64,000 nt of DNA, taken from NCBI GenBank assembly GCA_964396245.1, contig CAYNEO010000004.1, positions 75,497 to 139,496 on the forward strand, written 5' to 3'. This DNA is from CAYNEO01 sp964396245. GTDB taxonomy: Bacteria > Zixibacteria > MSB-5A5 > GN15 > FEB-12. Made by a program: the position numbers and the translations under genes. Below, in pieces: positions 20,600-28,772 of this stretch. The first letter of the stretch is position 1. The number at the start of each line of letters is the position of its first letter. The notes under the pieces were generated by a model. It did not search any database. It worked only from the letters and a program-made list of their open reading frames with translations, and was not told where the DNA came from.

Positions 20600-20818
20600 T
20601 CAGCTTTTCTTCGCGTATCCCACATAAAACGCATAGCGCGCCAGTGCGAACACCGGCACCATAAGGATCAGAAACCACGGCGTCCGGCCCTGGACGAAGT
20701 CCGAGATAATCATCCCGATCCAGACCAGTCCGACAAGGATTAATGTCGCGCGATTGGCGAGCAGCCAGTTGGTCCGTTGACGCTCGTCCATCCCGAGAGC
20801 ATCCATTTCGCTTTTCAT
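20600..20818 (-). CDS. Small two-TM protein cotranscribed with an Xre regulator
   Basis: This 72-residue protein has two hydrophobic helices (about 21-40 and 45-65) and a charged N-terminus (MKSEMDALGMDERQR). ATG 20818 follows GGTGGAGGAGTGAGG and lies only four bases after the stop of the regulator gene, so the two form an operon. Small membrane proteins next to YozG/YgzD-type Xre regulators are a common pairing whose function is unclear; membrane-sensed regulation is a possibility. Confidence 0.72.
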   Translation of the reverse strand: MKSEMDALGMDERQRTNWLLANRATLILVGLVWIGMIISDFVQGRTPWFLILMVPVFALARYAFYVGYAKKS

Positions 20819-20822
20819 AACC

Positions 20823-21032
20823 TCACTCCTCCACCAGCTCAAACAGGTCATCCACACGCATCCCGAGCTCGCGCGCGATGCGGAACGCCAGGACTGCCGA
20901 GGGTGCATAGCGGCCCTTCTCGATAGCCAGGATTGTCTGCCGTCGGACACCGACCCGGTTGGCCAGATCCTCCTGCGTCATATCGAGCCGCGCCCGGTGC
21001 TGCTTGATATGGTTGATGAGATTTTCGGCCAC
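20823..21032 (-). CDS. Xre-family helix-turn-helix transcriptional regulator
   Basis: This 69-residue protein is essentially one HTH_3 domain (LDMTQEDLANRVGVRRQTILAIEKGRYAPS), closest to the short YozG/YgzD-like regulators ending in DDLFEL. I prefer GTG 21032 because AGAGG lies at good spacing; an ATG at 21053 would add seven residues, including that ribosome-binding site. It is the first gene of a two-gene operon with a small membrane protein. A promoter overlapped by an inverted repeat lies just upstream, consistent with autoregulation. Confidence 0.85.
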   Translation of the reverse strand: MAENLINHIKQHRARLDMTQEDLANRVGVRRQTILAIEKGRYAPSAVLAFRIARELGMRVDDLFELVEE

Positions 21033-21058
21033 CTGATATCCTCTATAAGTCATCTTTT

Positions 21059-21095
21059 CCTTACATAAGGTAAGGTATAGGCTACATTATGTCAA
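21059..21095 (-). promoter_or_regulatory. Candidate promoter and operator of the Xre operon
   Basis: On the minus strand TTGACA (21095-21090) lies 17 bases before a weak -10 (TACCTT, 21072-21067). The inverted repeat CCTTAC-N5-GTAAGG (21059-21075) covers that -10, which would suit an autoregulatory operator. Confidence 0.4.
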
Positions 21096-21185
21096 GTATA
21101 GAAGACTCATCAGGTTCGAGTGTATCGCAGACTTAACTGGCGCGATAAAAATAAGTCGCTTTTATAGTTGGTCGGTATAAGCCAC

Positions 21186-21268
21186 AAAAAAGGGCGGCGC
21201 ACGATTACAGGCCGAGGCGCAAGCACACAAGACACCTGCAGCCAATCGCCGCGCCGCCGTCTTTTTTT
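21186..21268. other. Long interrupted stem flanked by A and T tracts (structured element or small RNA)
   Basis: The spacer 21033-21436 holds no credible gene. Within it GGCGGCGC-A-CGATT (21193-21206) pairs with AATCGCC-GCGCCGCC (21244-21258) with small bulges, enclosing about 37 bases. A run of six A precedes the stem and seven T follow it, so it would end transcription on either strand. It may be a small RNA with its terminator or a mobile hairpin element. Confidence 0.4.
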
Positions 21269-21436
21269 ACGTTCGAAATTGATCTGTTCCTGCCTTCACT
21301 CCCTGAATACACACACAAGTACACAAAGACTACGCAGGAAATCGCGGTGCTCTTTTAGGTATTAATAGTATCGGTTCTCTACCGTAGAGTAATAAGGCGA
21401 TGATCAAAAATCAAGCGGCCTTTTGACAGACAGGGG

Positions 21437-21814
21437 TCACTCGGCGGGGAAGGCGTTGGGGTAGTGTTCCATCTTGCCTTCGAAGAAAGTCACGACATCG
21501 AAGCGCATATCGCAGTCCTCGACGTTTTTTTGCACCACGTACTGTTTGGCGGCATCGGTCAGGTTGCGTATTTTCGTAGCGTCGACCTTGTGAGCCGGGT
21601 GCCCGAACTCATTGGTTGCCGCCGACTTGACCTCCACAAAAACGATCTTGTCGCCTTTGCGGGCGATCAGGTCAATCTCCTTGTGTCCCGCGCGCCAGTT
21701 CTTTTCGAGAATTTCAAAGCCGTTGCGTTCGTAAAAGCGGGCGGCCACATCTTCGAACCGTCGGCCGCGCTCCTGGCGGTTGGGTCGTCGTCTGTCTCGG
21801 TTAGAAGAGGACAT
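21437..21814 (-). CDS. yraN: UPF0102/YraN-family nuclease-fold protein
   Basis: This 125-residue protein of the YraN family has a restriction-endonuclease-like fold related to Holliday-junction resolvases. The core motif EIDLIARKGDKIVFVEVK gives the D...ExK-type catalytic set, and RGRRFEDVAARFYERNGFEIL forms the N-terminal helix. The biochemical substrate in bacteria is not settled. The start overlaps the end of rnhB by 14 bases, the usual rnhB-yraN pairing seen downstream of rplS in many bacteria. Confidence 0.92.
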   Translation of the reverse strand: MSSSNRDRRRPNRQERGRRFEDVAARFYERNGFEILEKNWRAGHKEIDLIARKGDKIVFVEVKSAATNEFGHPAHKVDATKIRNLTDAAKQYVVQKNVEDCDMRFDVVTFFEGKMEHYPNAFPAE

Positions 21815-22457
21815 ACTGATTCAGGATTTCGGCCACCGGTCGAAAGGTTTTGCGGTGAATTTCGCACGGGCCGTTCTCTCTCAATTCGATCAGGTGTTTC
21901 GGTGTCGTGTAGCCCTTGTGCGAACTGAATGTAAACTGCGGGTACATATCTTCGTACCTGTCCATGATCCGATCGCGCGTGACCTTGGCCACGATAGACG
22001 CCGCCGCCACCGCCTTGCAGCGACCGTCGCCCTCGACCACCGCCATCTGCGGCTGCGTGATCTGCGGAACCGTGTAGATGCCGTCCACCAGGATGAAGTC
22101 CGGGCGCGGCTGCAATCCGCTAATCGCCTTACGCATCGCCAGCAGGGAGGCTTTCAGGATGTTGATCCGGTCGATAGTGATATGATCGATTATGCCGACC
22201 GCGCATGGTATCTCGAGTTGCATGATCTCTTCGAAAATGCGCTCGCGCACCTCCTCGGTCAGCACTTTTGAATCTCCGAGACCGTCGATTTCGATATCCT
22301 CGGGGAGAATCACCGCCGCCGCCACCACCGGACCGGCCAGGGGACCACGCCCGGCTTCATCGACGCCGCAGATCATACGGTAGGATTTTTCCCTGAGTTT
22401 CTGCTCGATATCGGAGAAATCGACCATGAATGCCTGTTCTCTGTCGTATAAAGTCAC
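21801..22457 (-). CDS. rnhB: Ribonuclease HII
   Basis: This 218-residue enzyme cleaves RNA in RNA-DNA hybrids and removes single ribonucleotides from DNA. The catalytic N-terminal motif VDEAGRGPLAGPV supplies the Asp-Glu pair, and FILVDGIYTVP and ASIVAKVTRDR supply later active-site residues. GTG 22457 has GGAG at good spacing; an ATG at 22424 is an alternative that would remove eleven residues. yraN overlaps its 3' end. It belongs to the rpsP-trmD-rplS neighbourhood but is separated from rplS here by rsmD on the other strand and a hypothetical gene. Confidence 0.95.
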   Translation of the reverse strand: MTLYDREQAFMVDFSDIEQKLREKSYRMICGVDEAGRGPLAGPVVAAAVILPEDIEIDGLGDSKVLTEEVRERIFEEIMQLEIPCAVGIIDHITIDRINILKASLLAMRKAISGLQPRPDFILVDGIYTVPQITQPQMAVVEGDGRCKAVAAASIVAKVTRDRIMDRYEDMYPQFTFSSHKGYTTPKHLIELRENGPCEIHRKTFRPVAEILNQYVLF

Positions 22458-22599
22458 GTGCTTCTCCGTAGATACGCAATCGGAATGCGGGATTCAACTA
22501 CTTTTTACCGGACATTGAGTATATCGACACCGCAAACCGCTTTATTTATCACGATTAATCCCGTATCATTTTCCTACCGCGAGACACGGAACCTACGCT

Positions 22600-23190
22600 A
22601 TGACGTCCAGAGGCAAACGACCGCAGTTTGAATTCGCTATCATCGCCGGCGAATTGAAGGGGAAGAAGATCGTTGCCCCCGATTTTGGCGGAACCCGACC
22701 GCCGCTGACCAGGCTGCGCAAGTCGATCTTTGATTTCCTTCAACCGTATCTGCCGGATGCACACTATCTCGACCTGTTCAGCGGCACCGGATCCTACCTG
22801 TTTGAGGCCGTTTCCCGCGGCGTGTCCGGAGCCGTGGGTGTGGAGATGGAGAAACGCCTCGCCGAATCGATCAACAGCCAGGCGCAGAAATTCGGTGTGG
22901 TCGGCAGACTCACCTGCCTGGTCGGCGATGTCTTCGAAGTTGTCCCTCGACTCGAGCAGCAGAGGGAGAAGTTCGACATCGTGATGATTGCACCGCCTCA
23001 GTACCAGGGACTCGTGGATCGCACGCTGGCTACTCTCGCGGAACACCCTGTTTTGACCGATGACGGTTTGATAATCTGCCAGCATGATTCGTCGGAAACG
23101 CGACGTATTGATTTTTCCGCATTTGAAATTCTCCAGCAACGGAAGTACGGCAACACGACCTTCACCGTCCTCGCCGAATCAAGACGCTGA
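22600..23190 (+). CDS. rsmD: RsmD-like 16S rRNA (guanine-N2)-methyltransferase
   Basis: This 196-residue SAM-dependent methyltransferase is of the RsmD family, which methylates G966 of 16S rRNA. The N-terminus IIAGELKGKKIVAPDFGGTRP is the family's RNA-binding start, and the SAM site is DLFSGTGS (58-65). The catalytic motif IV, normally DPPY, reads APPQ (131-134), a divergent form that may define a subgroup. It lies on the plus strand between rnhB and a minus-strand hypothetical, splitting the rplS-rnhB order. Its product probably modifies rRNA, but activity with APPQ is uncertain. Confidence 0.82.
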   Translation: MTSRGKRPQFEFAIIAGELKGKKIVAPDFGGTRPPLTRLRKSIFDFLQPYLPDAHYLDLFSGTGSYLFEAVSRGVSGAVGVEMEKRLAESINSQAQKFGVVGRLTCLVGDVFEVVPRLEQQREKFDIVMIAPPQYQGLVDRTLATLAEHPVLTDDGLIICQHDSSETRRIDFSAFEILQQRKYGNTTFTVLAESRR

Positions 23191-23225
23191 AGACGGAACA
23201 GCATCGCTCTCGACCGCTTCAATTG

Positions 23226-23594
23226 TCAGGCCTTCTTATCCTCAAGCGCAGATTTCTTCGCAATCATGTCGAGCAGTAATTGACGGAACGGCGAGAGATG
23301 GCAGTCGGTGGTGCACTGAGATAATCTGCCGAGATGGACACAGTGACCGGTACACGGCGAAGGCGCGGTCGAAGAGGGAGGGGGAATAGGCTCCTCGATT
23401 CTCTCTGCGAACTCGGAGACGCTCATCGCAAAGGTGGTGTCGCACCCCGTGAGTCGGTGCTGAAAAAAGTAATACGCCTGGATTCGCTTGTCGTCAATGC
23501 ACAGCATGCCGAGCGGATGGACGGCGGGGTCGGTCAGAATGTCTTCGAGCGTGAACCAGGTTCCGCAGGTTGTGCATTGTTTAAGCTTTTCCAT
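23226..23594 (-). CDS. Hypothetical cysteine-rich protein
   Basis: This 122-residue protein has no family I recognise. It opens with a zinc-ribbon-like CTTCGTWF, has another CxxxC-type group in CTGHCVHLGRLSQCTTDC and ends in a charged helix (MIAKKSALEDKKA). The nine cysteines suggest metal binding. It starts 111 bases after the rplS operon terminator, so it is probably transcribed separately, and it converges with rsmD. Confidence 0.65.
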   Translation of the reverse strand: MEKLKQCTTCGTWFTLEDILTDPAVHPLGMLCIDDKRIQAYYFFQHRLTGCDTTFAMSVSEFAERIEEPIPPPSSTAPSPCTGHCVHLGRLSQCTTDCHLSPFRQLLLDMIAKKSALEDKKA

Positions 23595-23704
23595 AGCAGT
23601 ATGTCAGCCGCCCTTTGTGGTGTAAGCATCTGTCGGCTTTATGCTTAAGTATCGGCGGGAGTCCGGCTTTCCTGAACGGACCGCCCTATCCGGCGCAAAT
23701 CAGG

Positions 23705-23741
23705 CAAAAAAACACCCGACCGGTGAAATCCCCGGCCGGGT
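23705..23741 (-). terminator. Intrinsic terminator of the ffh-rplS operon
   Basis: On the minus strand a ten-pair stem with one mismatch (23741-23732 with 23723-23714) is followed by a seven-T tract (23711-23705). It lies 24 bases after the rplS stop. Confidence 0.85.
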
Positions 23742-23764
23742 ATACAATTGCATTCGGGAGGCCG

Positions 23765-24196
23765 TTATTCTTTCGCTTCGGTCTCAGTTGCTTCGGTTTC
23801 CGTCTTTTCAGCCTTCTGGTTGTTTTCCTTGGCCGAAGAAACGTTGTTGGATTCGGTCAGCTGCTCCTTGATACGGGCAGACTTACCGGTGAGCTCCCGA
23901 AGATAGTATAGTTTGTTGCGTCTGACCTGTCCGGCCCGAACGCGCTCGATTTTGTCGATATTCGGCGAAAAAAGAGGGAAGACACGCTCCACGCCGATAC
24001 CGGAGGAAATCTTCCTTACGGTAAACGTGGCGCCGGTTCCGCTCCCGCGACGGCCTATCACGGTACCCTGGAATACCTGGATACGCTCTTTGTCACCTTC
24101 TTTGATCTTGTAATGCACGCGCACCGTATCCCCGGATGCAAAATGTGGATAGTCGTCGCGCTCGAAGGCCTTCTCAATTTGCGCTATCCGTTTCAT
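23765..24196 (-). CDS. rplS: 50S ribosomal protein L19
   Basis: This 143-residue L19 lies at the 30S-50S interface. The core is typical: FASGDTVRVHYKIKEG, VFQGTVIGRRG and VFPLFSPNIDKIE. The C-terminus extends about 25 residues beyond the usual 115-120 as a low-complexity Glu/Thr/Lys tail (EKTETEATETEAKE). The ATG follows AAAGGATCC. It is the last gene of the ffh-rpsP-khpA-rimM-trmD-rplS operon and is closed by a terminator. Confidence 0.96.
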   Translation of the reverse strand: MKRIAQIEKAFERDDYPHFASGDTVRVHYKIKEGDKERIQVFQGTVIGRRGSGTGATFTVRKISSGIGVERVFPLFSPNIDKIERVRAGQVRRNKLYYLRELTGKSARIKEQLTESNNVSSAKENNQKAEKTETEATETEAKE

Positions 24197-24215
24197 CTCA
24201 GGATCCTTTCTATTG

Positions 24216-24980
24216 TCAATTCTCGTTTCTATTTCTCTTCAATCTATCAACAAGCTCTGCCTCGTCTTCACTCAAATCGGCCGTATCGAGTAATTCCGGG
24301 CGTCTTTCGACACATTTCCTGATCGCCTCGATACGACGATACTCTCTTATTTCGGCATGATTTCCCGAGAGTAGAATCTCCGGTACTTTCAACCCTTCGT
24401 ACTCGGCCGGCTTCGTGTAGGTCGGCGCCCCGAGCATCTGATTCATGAACGAATCTTCCAGCGCCGACTCGAAATTGCCGAGCACCTTCGGCATCAGCCG
24501 CGCGACCGCGTCAACGACGACTGCCGCCGCCGGCTCACCGCCGGTAAGGATGTAATCACCGATGGAGACTTCCTCGATGTCGTACAGGTCGAGAATGCGT
24601 TCGTCGACGCCGAGGTAGTGTCCACAGATGATGGTGAGCCGTTCGCACAGCGAGTATTCAATTGCCCGTCTCTCGTTCAACAGGTCGCCAGCGGCCGAGG
24701 TCAAGAGCAACCGGCCGTTCCCGCTTCCCGATTTTCGATCGGCGCGGCGCCGATACCCGAGCGATTGCAGGCACCGGTCGAGCGGCTCAACCTTCAGGAC
24801 CATCCCGCCGCCACCTCCATACGGTGTGTCATCGACCGTCCGGTGTTTGTCGGTGGCGAAATCCCGAAGGTTTATGATTTGGATGTCAAAGAGCTTCTTT
24901 TCCCACGCTTTCCCGACCAGCGACTGCTTCAACGACAGCGTGAAATAATCCGGGAAAAGCGTTACAATCTCAAATTTCAT
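24216..24980 (-). CDS. trmD: tRNA (guanine-N1-)-methyltransferase TrmD
   Basis: This 254-residue SPOUT methyltransferase makes m1G37 in tRNAs, preventing +1 frameshifting. The knotted SAM site is visible in CGHYLGVDERIL and SIGDYILTGGEPAAAVV, and DTPYGGGGGMV is the N-terminal signature. ATG 24980 gives the family's exact start (MKFEIVTLFPDYF); an in-frame TTG at 24998 overlaps the rimM stop and is less likely. It sits between rimM and rplS, 19 bases from the latter. Confidence 0.96.
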   Translation of the reverse strand: MKFEIVTLFPDYFTLSLKQSLVGKAWEKKLFDIQIINLRDFATDKHRTVDDTPYGGGGGMVLKVEPLDRCLQSLGYRRRADRKSGSGNGRLLLTSAAGDLLNERRAIEYSLCERLTIICGHYLGVDERILDLYDIEEVSIGDYILTGGEPAAAVVVDAVARLMPKVLGNFESALEDSFMNQMLGAPTYTKPAEYEGLKVPEILLSGNHAEIREYRRIEAIRKCVERRPELLDTADLSEDEAELVDRLKRNRNEN

Positions 24981-24994
24981 TTTCCAACCGCGGG

Positions 24995-25516
24995 TCAATC
25001 ACCTTCGATCAACCCCGCCGTATCGATCACGATCTTTTTCGCTTCGATATTCACCTGCTTGACGAACTGGTGAATCGCGGGCAGCAACATCTGCCGACCG
25101 TCGGTCATCTTCACCACGTACACATCGTTCGCCGGGTAAGTCCTCACTTCGGCCACCTCGCCGATTTGGACGTCGGAGGCGTCGTACACCAGGCATCCGG
25201 TCAGATCGAATATGTAGTACGCGCCTTCAGGCAGCGGTACGGCTTCCGACCTCGCAACCGCCAGGTCACGATTGGTCATCCGTTCGGCGTCCTCGAGGTT
25301 GTCGACACCCTCGAACTTGAGGACCGGCCTGCCCGAGATCAATCGGGCCGACTCCAGCTTCCATCTCCGCCAGGTACCCTGAACATTAACAAATATTTCC
25401 CTGAGACCGATAAATCGGTCCGGGAAATCGGTCAGCGGCGTGACAAAGAGCTCTCCGTTAACGCCCCTCGTTTTGCCCAGCGTCCCAACCGTGATGTAAA
25501 CGTCTTCAGTACCCAC
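24995..25516 (-). CDS. rimM: Ribosome maturation factor RimM
   Basis: This 173-residue two-domain factor assists maturation of the 30S head by binding S19. The N-terminal beta-barrel carries VGTLGKTRGVNGELFV, and the PRC-barrel half carries YYIFDLTGCLVYD and YPANDVYVV. Translation begins at GTG directly after the khpA stop (TAG-GTG), with no intergenic base, which implies coupled translation. Confidence 0.95.
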   Translation of the reverse strand: MGTEDVYITVGTLGKTRGVNGELFVTPLTDFPDRFIGLREIFVNVQGTWRRWKLESARLISGRPVLKFEGVDNLEDAERMTNRDLAVARSEAVPLPEGAYYIFDLTGCLVYDASDVQIGEVAEVRTYPANDVYVVKMTDGRQMLLPAIHQFVKQVNIEAKKIVIDTAGLIEGD

Positions 25517-25747
25517 CTATTCCAGAATCTCGAGGACGGCCCGCTTGCCCCGTCGGGCGGCAACGGCGGACAAGAGTGTCCGAATCGATTTGGCCGTCTG
25601 TCCGTTTTTGCCAATCACCTTGCCGAGGTCACCTTGACCCACACGCAATTCAAAGACGGTCGTGCGACTTCCTTCCACTTCGTTCACCACCACATCTTCC
25701 GGTTGATCGACCAGCGCCTTGACGATGAACTCAATGAACTCTTTCAT
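25517..25747 (-). CDS. khpA: KH-domain RNA-binding protein KhpA
   Basis: This 76-residue single type II KH-domain protein has the GxxG RNA-contact loop as GKNG (within GKVIGKNGQTAKSIR). KhpA pairs with KhpB in other bacteria and binds many transcripts, affecting division and ribosome-related functions. Its position between rpsP and rimM is the conserved one. Confidence 0.95.
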   Translation of the reverse strand: MKEFIEFIVKALVDQPEDVVVNEVEGSRTTVFELRVGQGDLGKVIGKNGQTAKSIRTLLSAVAARRGKRAVLEILE

Positions 25748-25852
25748 GGGACGAATCCTTTCCGATGGTCAGTCTCTTTTTTCGGTACCGCAGGTAAATC
25801 AGCCCATTTGACCACAAGTGGACAATTCGTCACAAGGTGAAAACTTGCCGGC

Positions 25853-26275
25853 TCATTCGGATTGCGCTTCTTCGGACTTCTCCTCCGATTCACCTTCCGC
25901 CGGCTCGGCGGTCTCTTCTGCGACGGTGACCGTCGCCTTCTTCATCTTGCGCGTCTTCTTTTTCCGCTCGGTGATAGTCGTCCTCAGCGTGACCTCCGAG
26001 ACATCCTCGCCTTTTTTCGCTTTCAGGTATTTCTCGGTGAACCCGATCTGGGTCAGCAGCGAACCGACCGTATCGCTGGGAATCGCGCCGTCGTCGAGCC
26101 ACTTCGTGAGCTTATCCTCGGCGACAGTGACTTCCGCCGGTTTCGTGATCGGGTTGTAGGTCCCGACAATCTCCAGAAAGCGACCGTCACGAGAGCGCCG
26201 GGAATCCGCGGCGACAATCCGGTAGAACGGGCGTTTCTTGGCTCCCATTCGTTTCAAACGCAGGTGAACAGCCAA
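25853..26275 (-). CDS. rpsP: 30S ribosomal protein S16
   Basis: This 140-residue S16 is needed for 30S assembly. The core AVHLRLKRMGAKKRPFYRIV and FLEIVGTYNPI are typical. Beyond about residue 85 there is an unusual Lys/Glu/Thr-rich tail (REKKK-type then EEKSEEAQSE), so the protein is some 50 residues longer than E. coli S16. The start codon is TTG, chosen because AAGGAGG lies nine bases upstream and no ATG or GTG precedes the conserved start. Promoter and terminator signals are absent between ffh and this gene. Confidence 0.94.
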   Translation of the reverse strand: MAVHLRLKRMGAKKRPFYRIVAADSRRSRDGRFLEIVGTYNPITKPAEVTVAEDKLTKWLDDGAIPSDTVGSLLTQIGFTEKYLKAKKGEDVSEVTLRTTITERKKKTRKMKKATVTVAEETAEPAEGESEEKSEEAQSE

Positions 26276-26302
26276 TCGACTTTTCCTCCTTCTCAGGATC
26301 GC

Positions 26303-27625
26303 CTAGAATGGCAACATGCCCTTGGGCAATCCCTTGAGTTTATTCTTACCTAAATTACTGAACATTTTCTGCATGGCGGCAAACTGCTTCAGCAGCTGGT
26401 TGACTGCCTGTACGGAATTGCCGGATCCTTCCGCGATCCGCCGCTTCCGAGAACCGTTTATTATACTCGGATGCTGCCGTTCCTCGACCGTCATGGATTT
26501 GATGATCGCGGCCATCCGCTCAACTTCCTTTTCATCGACCTGCACGCCTTTCAGCGCCTTGCCCACTCCCGGCACCATTCCGAGAATCGATTCGAGCGGC
26601 CCCATCTTCTTGAGCTGTTCCATCTGCTCCAGAAAGTCCTCGAAGTCGAAACTCGCCTTGAGAATCTTCTCCTGCATTTTCTGGGCCTTCTCCATGTCGA
26701 TCGTTTCCTCTGCCTTTTCGACAAGGGAAACGATATCGCCCATGCCCAGTATTCGGGAGGCCAGGCGGTCAGGGTGGAATGGCTCGAGATCTGATGGTTT
26801 TTCACCCACCGACGCCAGCTTTATAGGACAGCCGGTAACCTGCCGAATCGAGAGCGCTGCGCCGCCGCGCGCGTCACCGTCCAGCTTGGACAGCGCCACA
26901 CCGGTAACGCCCAATCGATCGTGAAATACCTGAGCGACATTGACCGCGTCCTGTCCGGTCATAGCGTCAGCTACCAGCAGGATTTCATCCGGCGTGACCA
27001 GTTTCTTGATCTCTTCCAACTCGGCCATCAACGCGTCGTCGATATGCAGCCGACCGGCGGTATCGAGAATGACCAGATCGATAAAATTTTTCCCCGCGTA
27101 CTTCACTGCCTCTTTACAGATCTCGGGCGGCTTCTTGCCTTCGAGATAAAATGTCTCGACGTCGATCTGGCTGCCCAGTGTCTGCAACTGCTTGACCGCC
27201 GCGGGACGATAAATGTCGGCGGCTACCAATAGCGGCTTTTTGTTTTTCCGTTTAGTCATCAGGGCAATCTTGCCGGCCAATGTCGTCTTACCGGAGCCCT
27301 GAAGGCCGCAGATCATGTATACGGTCGGGTTCTTGTCTATGGGTGCGAGTGGTTCGGTCTTGCCGCCCAGCAGTTCGACCAGTTCGTCGTGCACGATCTT
27401 GATAATCATCTGACCGGGCTCGATCGACTGCAGAACTTCGGTACCAATTGCTTTTTCCTGAACCGACTTAACGAAGTCGCGGGCGACCTTGTAGTTGACA
27501 TCGGCTTCCAGAAGCGCCTGGCGGACCTCGCGCATGGCGTCCTTGATATTCTTCTCGGACAGCTTGCCGGCGCCGCGAAGCTTCTTGAATACCGATTCTA
27601 ATTTGTCACTCAGCGCGTCAAACAT
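26303..27625 (-). CDS. ffh: Signal recognition particle protein Ffh (SRP54)
   Basis: This 440-residue SRP GTPase recognises signal peptides of nascent chains and delivers ribosomes to FtsY. It has the N domain, the G domain with P-loop GLQGSGKTT and LDTAGRLH, and the methionine-rich M domain ending in a Gly/Lys/Pro segment. ATG 27625 gives the standard MFDALSDKLESVF start; the upstream frame to 27700 encodes an improbable leader. First gene of the operon with rpsP. Confidence 0.96.
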   Translation of the reverse strand: MFDALSDKLESVFKKLRGAGKLSEKNIKDAMREVRQALLEADVNYKVARDFVKSVQEKAIGTEVLQSIEPGQMIIKIVHDELVELLGGKTEPLAPIDKNPTVYMICGLQGSGKTTLAGKIALMTKRKNKKPLLVAADIYRPAAVKQLQTLGSQIDVETFYLEGKKPPEICKEAVKYAGKNFIDLVILDTAGRLHIDDALMAELEEIKKLVTPDEILLVADAMTGQDAVNVAQVFHDRLGVTGVALSKLDGDARGGAALSIRQVTGCPIKLASVGEKPSDLEPFHPDRLASRILGMGDIVSLVEKAEETIDMEKAQKMQEKILKASFDFEDFLEQMEQLKKMGPLESILGMVPGVGKALKGVQVDEKEVERMAAIIKSMTVEERQHPSIINGSRKRRIAEGSGNSVQAVNQLLKQFAAMQKMFSNLGKNKLKGLPKGMLPF

Positions 27626-27843
27626 CGTAATTCCAATAACAAAAACCGGAGCCGGTCGATACCAGGCCCCAAAAAAAGCTATACTTCTCCCGCCGGTCAA
27701 ACGCTCAAAAACGCTCCACCGGGGCCAAGTAATATATCAAAAACACCAGATTAGGCAAGGGGTTTATTGAGTTACGCCGGAATCGAGCGGGCGGTTCGCA
27801 GGCGCCCGATTCCTCTGTCCCGCAACCGGTTCAGACATGCATA

Positions 27844-28716
27844 TCAGGTTGACAGCGGCTTCAGGTACTTCTCCAGCCAGGCCTTGCGATATCGGTCGAT
27901 TTCCTTGTACGAGCCGTCCTTCAGCGCTACGTGACCGCCCCCTTCAATTATCTTGAATTCGTGCGGTATGCCGTGCTTCTCGAGTTGTTTCACCAGTAGC
28001 TTCGATTGCTCGATGGGCACCACCCTGTCGTTGGACCCATGCATGATAAGTATCGGTATTTGAGGCAGTTGACCGGCAAGATCGATTATCGAGAGGCGTC
28101 GGAGTTCGACTTCCCGGTCTTCGGCGCACAGGTTATCGAATTTCTGATTGAGGTATTCACGGAATTCATTCTTTGTATCACACAGTCTCAGGACGTCCGT
28201 AATCCCGGCATGCACGATAGCGCACTTGAAACGGTCCTCTTTCAGTAAAGCCCGGTAGGTGACCAATCCGCCGCGACTTGCCCCCTCCACCGCTACCCGG
28301 CTCATGTCACACTCCGGGGTATTTTTCGCTACTTTGAGCAAGTTTAGCGAATCATCGAGGTCTTTTCCGCCCCAATCTTCCTTCCCCTCGCTTCCCTTAT
28401 TGCCCCGATACTGCGAGCCGATAACCACATATCCCCACACGGCCGTGGATGCCAGAATAAGGAAAGCGGTCATGTCATCGAGCGCACCGCGGTCGCCGGT
28501 GCCGCCCCGGTTCCAGATCAGCACCGGATATTCGCCCGGTTCCGACGGACGCGCCATGTAGCCATTGATCTTGAGGCCGTCCGACATGTAGGTAATTCGC
28601 TCGAGCACCGTCTGCTCGATAACGCGAAGACCGTACAGCTTCTTGACCTGAGCGGTAATAATGTGGCTGGGCTCAACCACCTGCGAATCGACTATGGTCC
28701 CGGACTGTGGCGTCAT
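27844..28716 (-). CDS. Alpha/beta-hydrolase, prolyl oligopeptidase (S9) family-like
   Basis: This 290-residue protein has an alpha/beta-hydrolase peptidase domain of the S9/dienelactone-hydrolase kind. The nucleophile is in GASRGG, the Asp in MHGSNDRVV and the His in EGGGHVAL, so the Ser-Asp-His triad is complete. No signal peptide and no N-terminal beta-propeller are present, so it is a short, probably cytoplasmic enzyme that may act on small peptides or esters. The first 40 residues are less conserved in character. It lies downstream of the PASTA protein gene on the same strand. Confidence 0.85.
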   Translation of the reverse strand: MTPQSGTIVDSQVVEPSHIITAQVKKLYGLRVIEQTVLERITYMSDGLKINGYMARPSEPGEYPVLIWNRGGTGDRGALDDMTAFLILASTAVWGYVVIGSQYRGNKGSEGKEDWGGKDLDDSLNLLKVAKNTPECDMSRVAVEGASRGGLVTYRALLKEDRFKCAIVHAGITDVLRLCDTKNEFREYLNQKFDNLCAEDREVELRRLSIIDLAGQLPQIPILIMHGSNDRVVPIEQSKLLVKQLEKHGIPHEFKIIEGGGHVALKDGSYKEIDRYRKAWLEKYLKPLST

Positions 28717-28772
28717 CGGGACAGTCTAACTGATTGTGATTCAGATGTCAACGGGATGTAGACGGTGATGTG

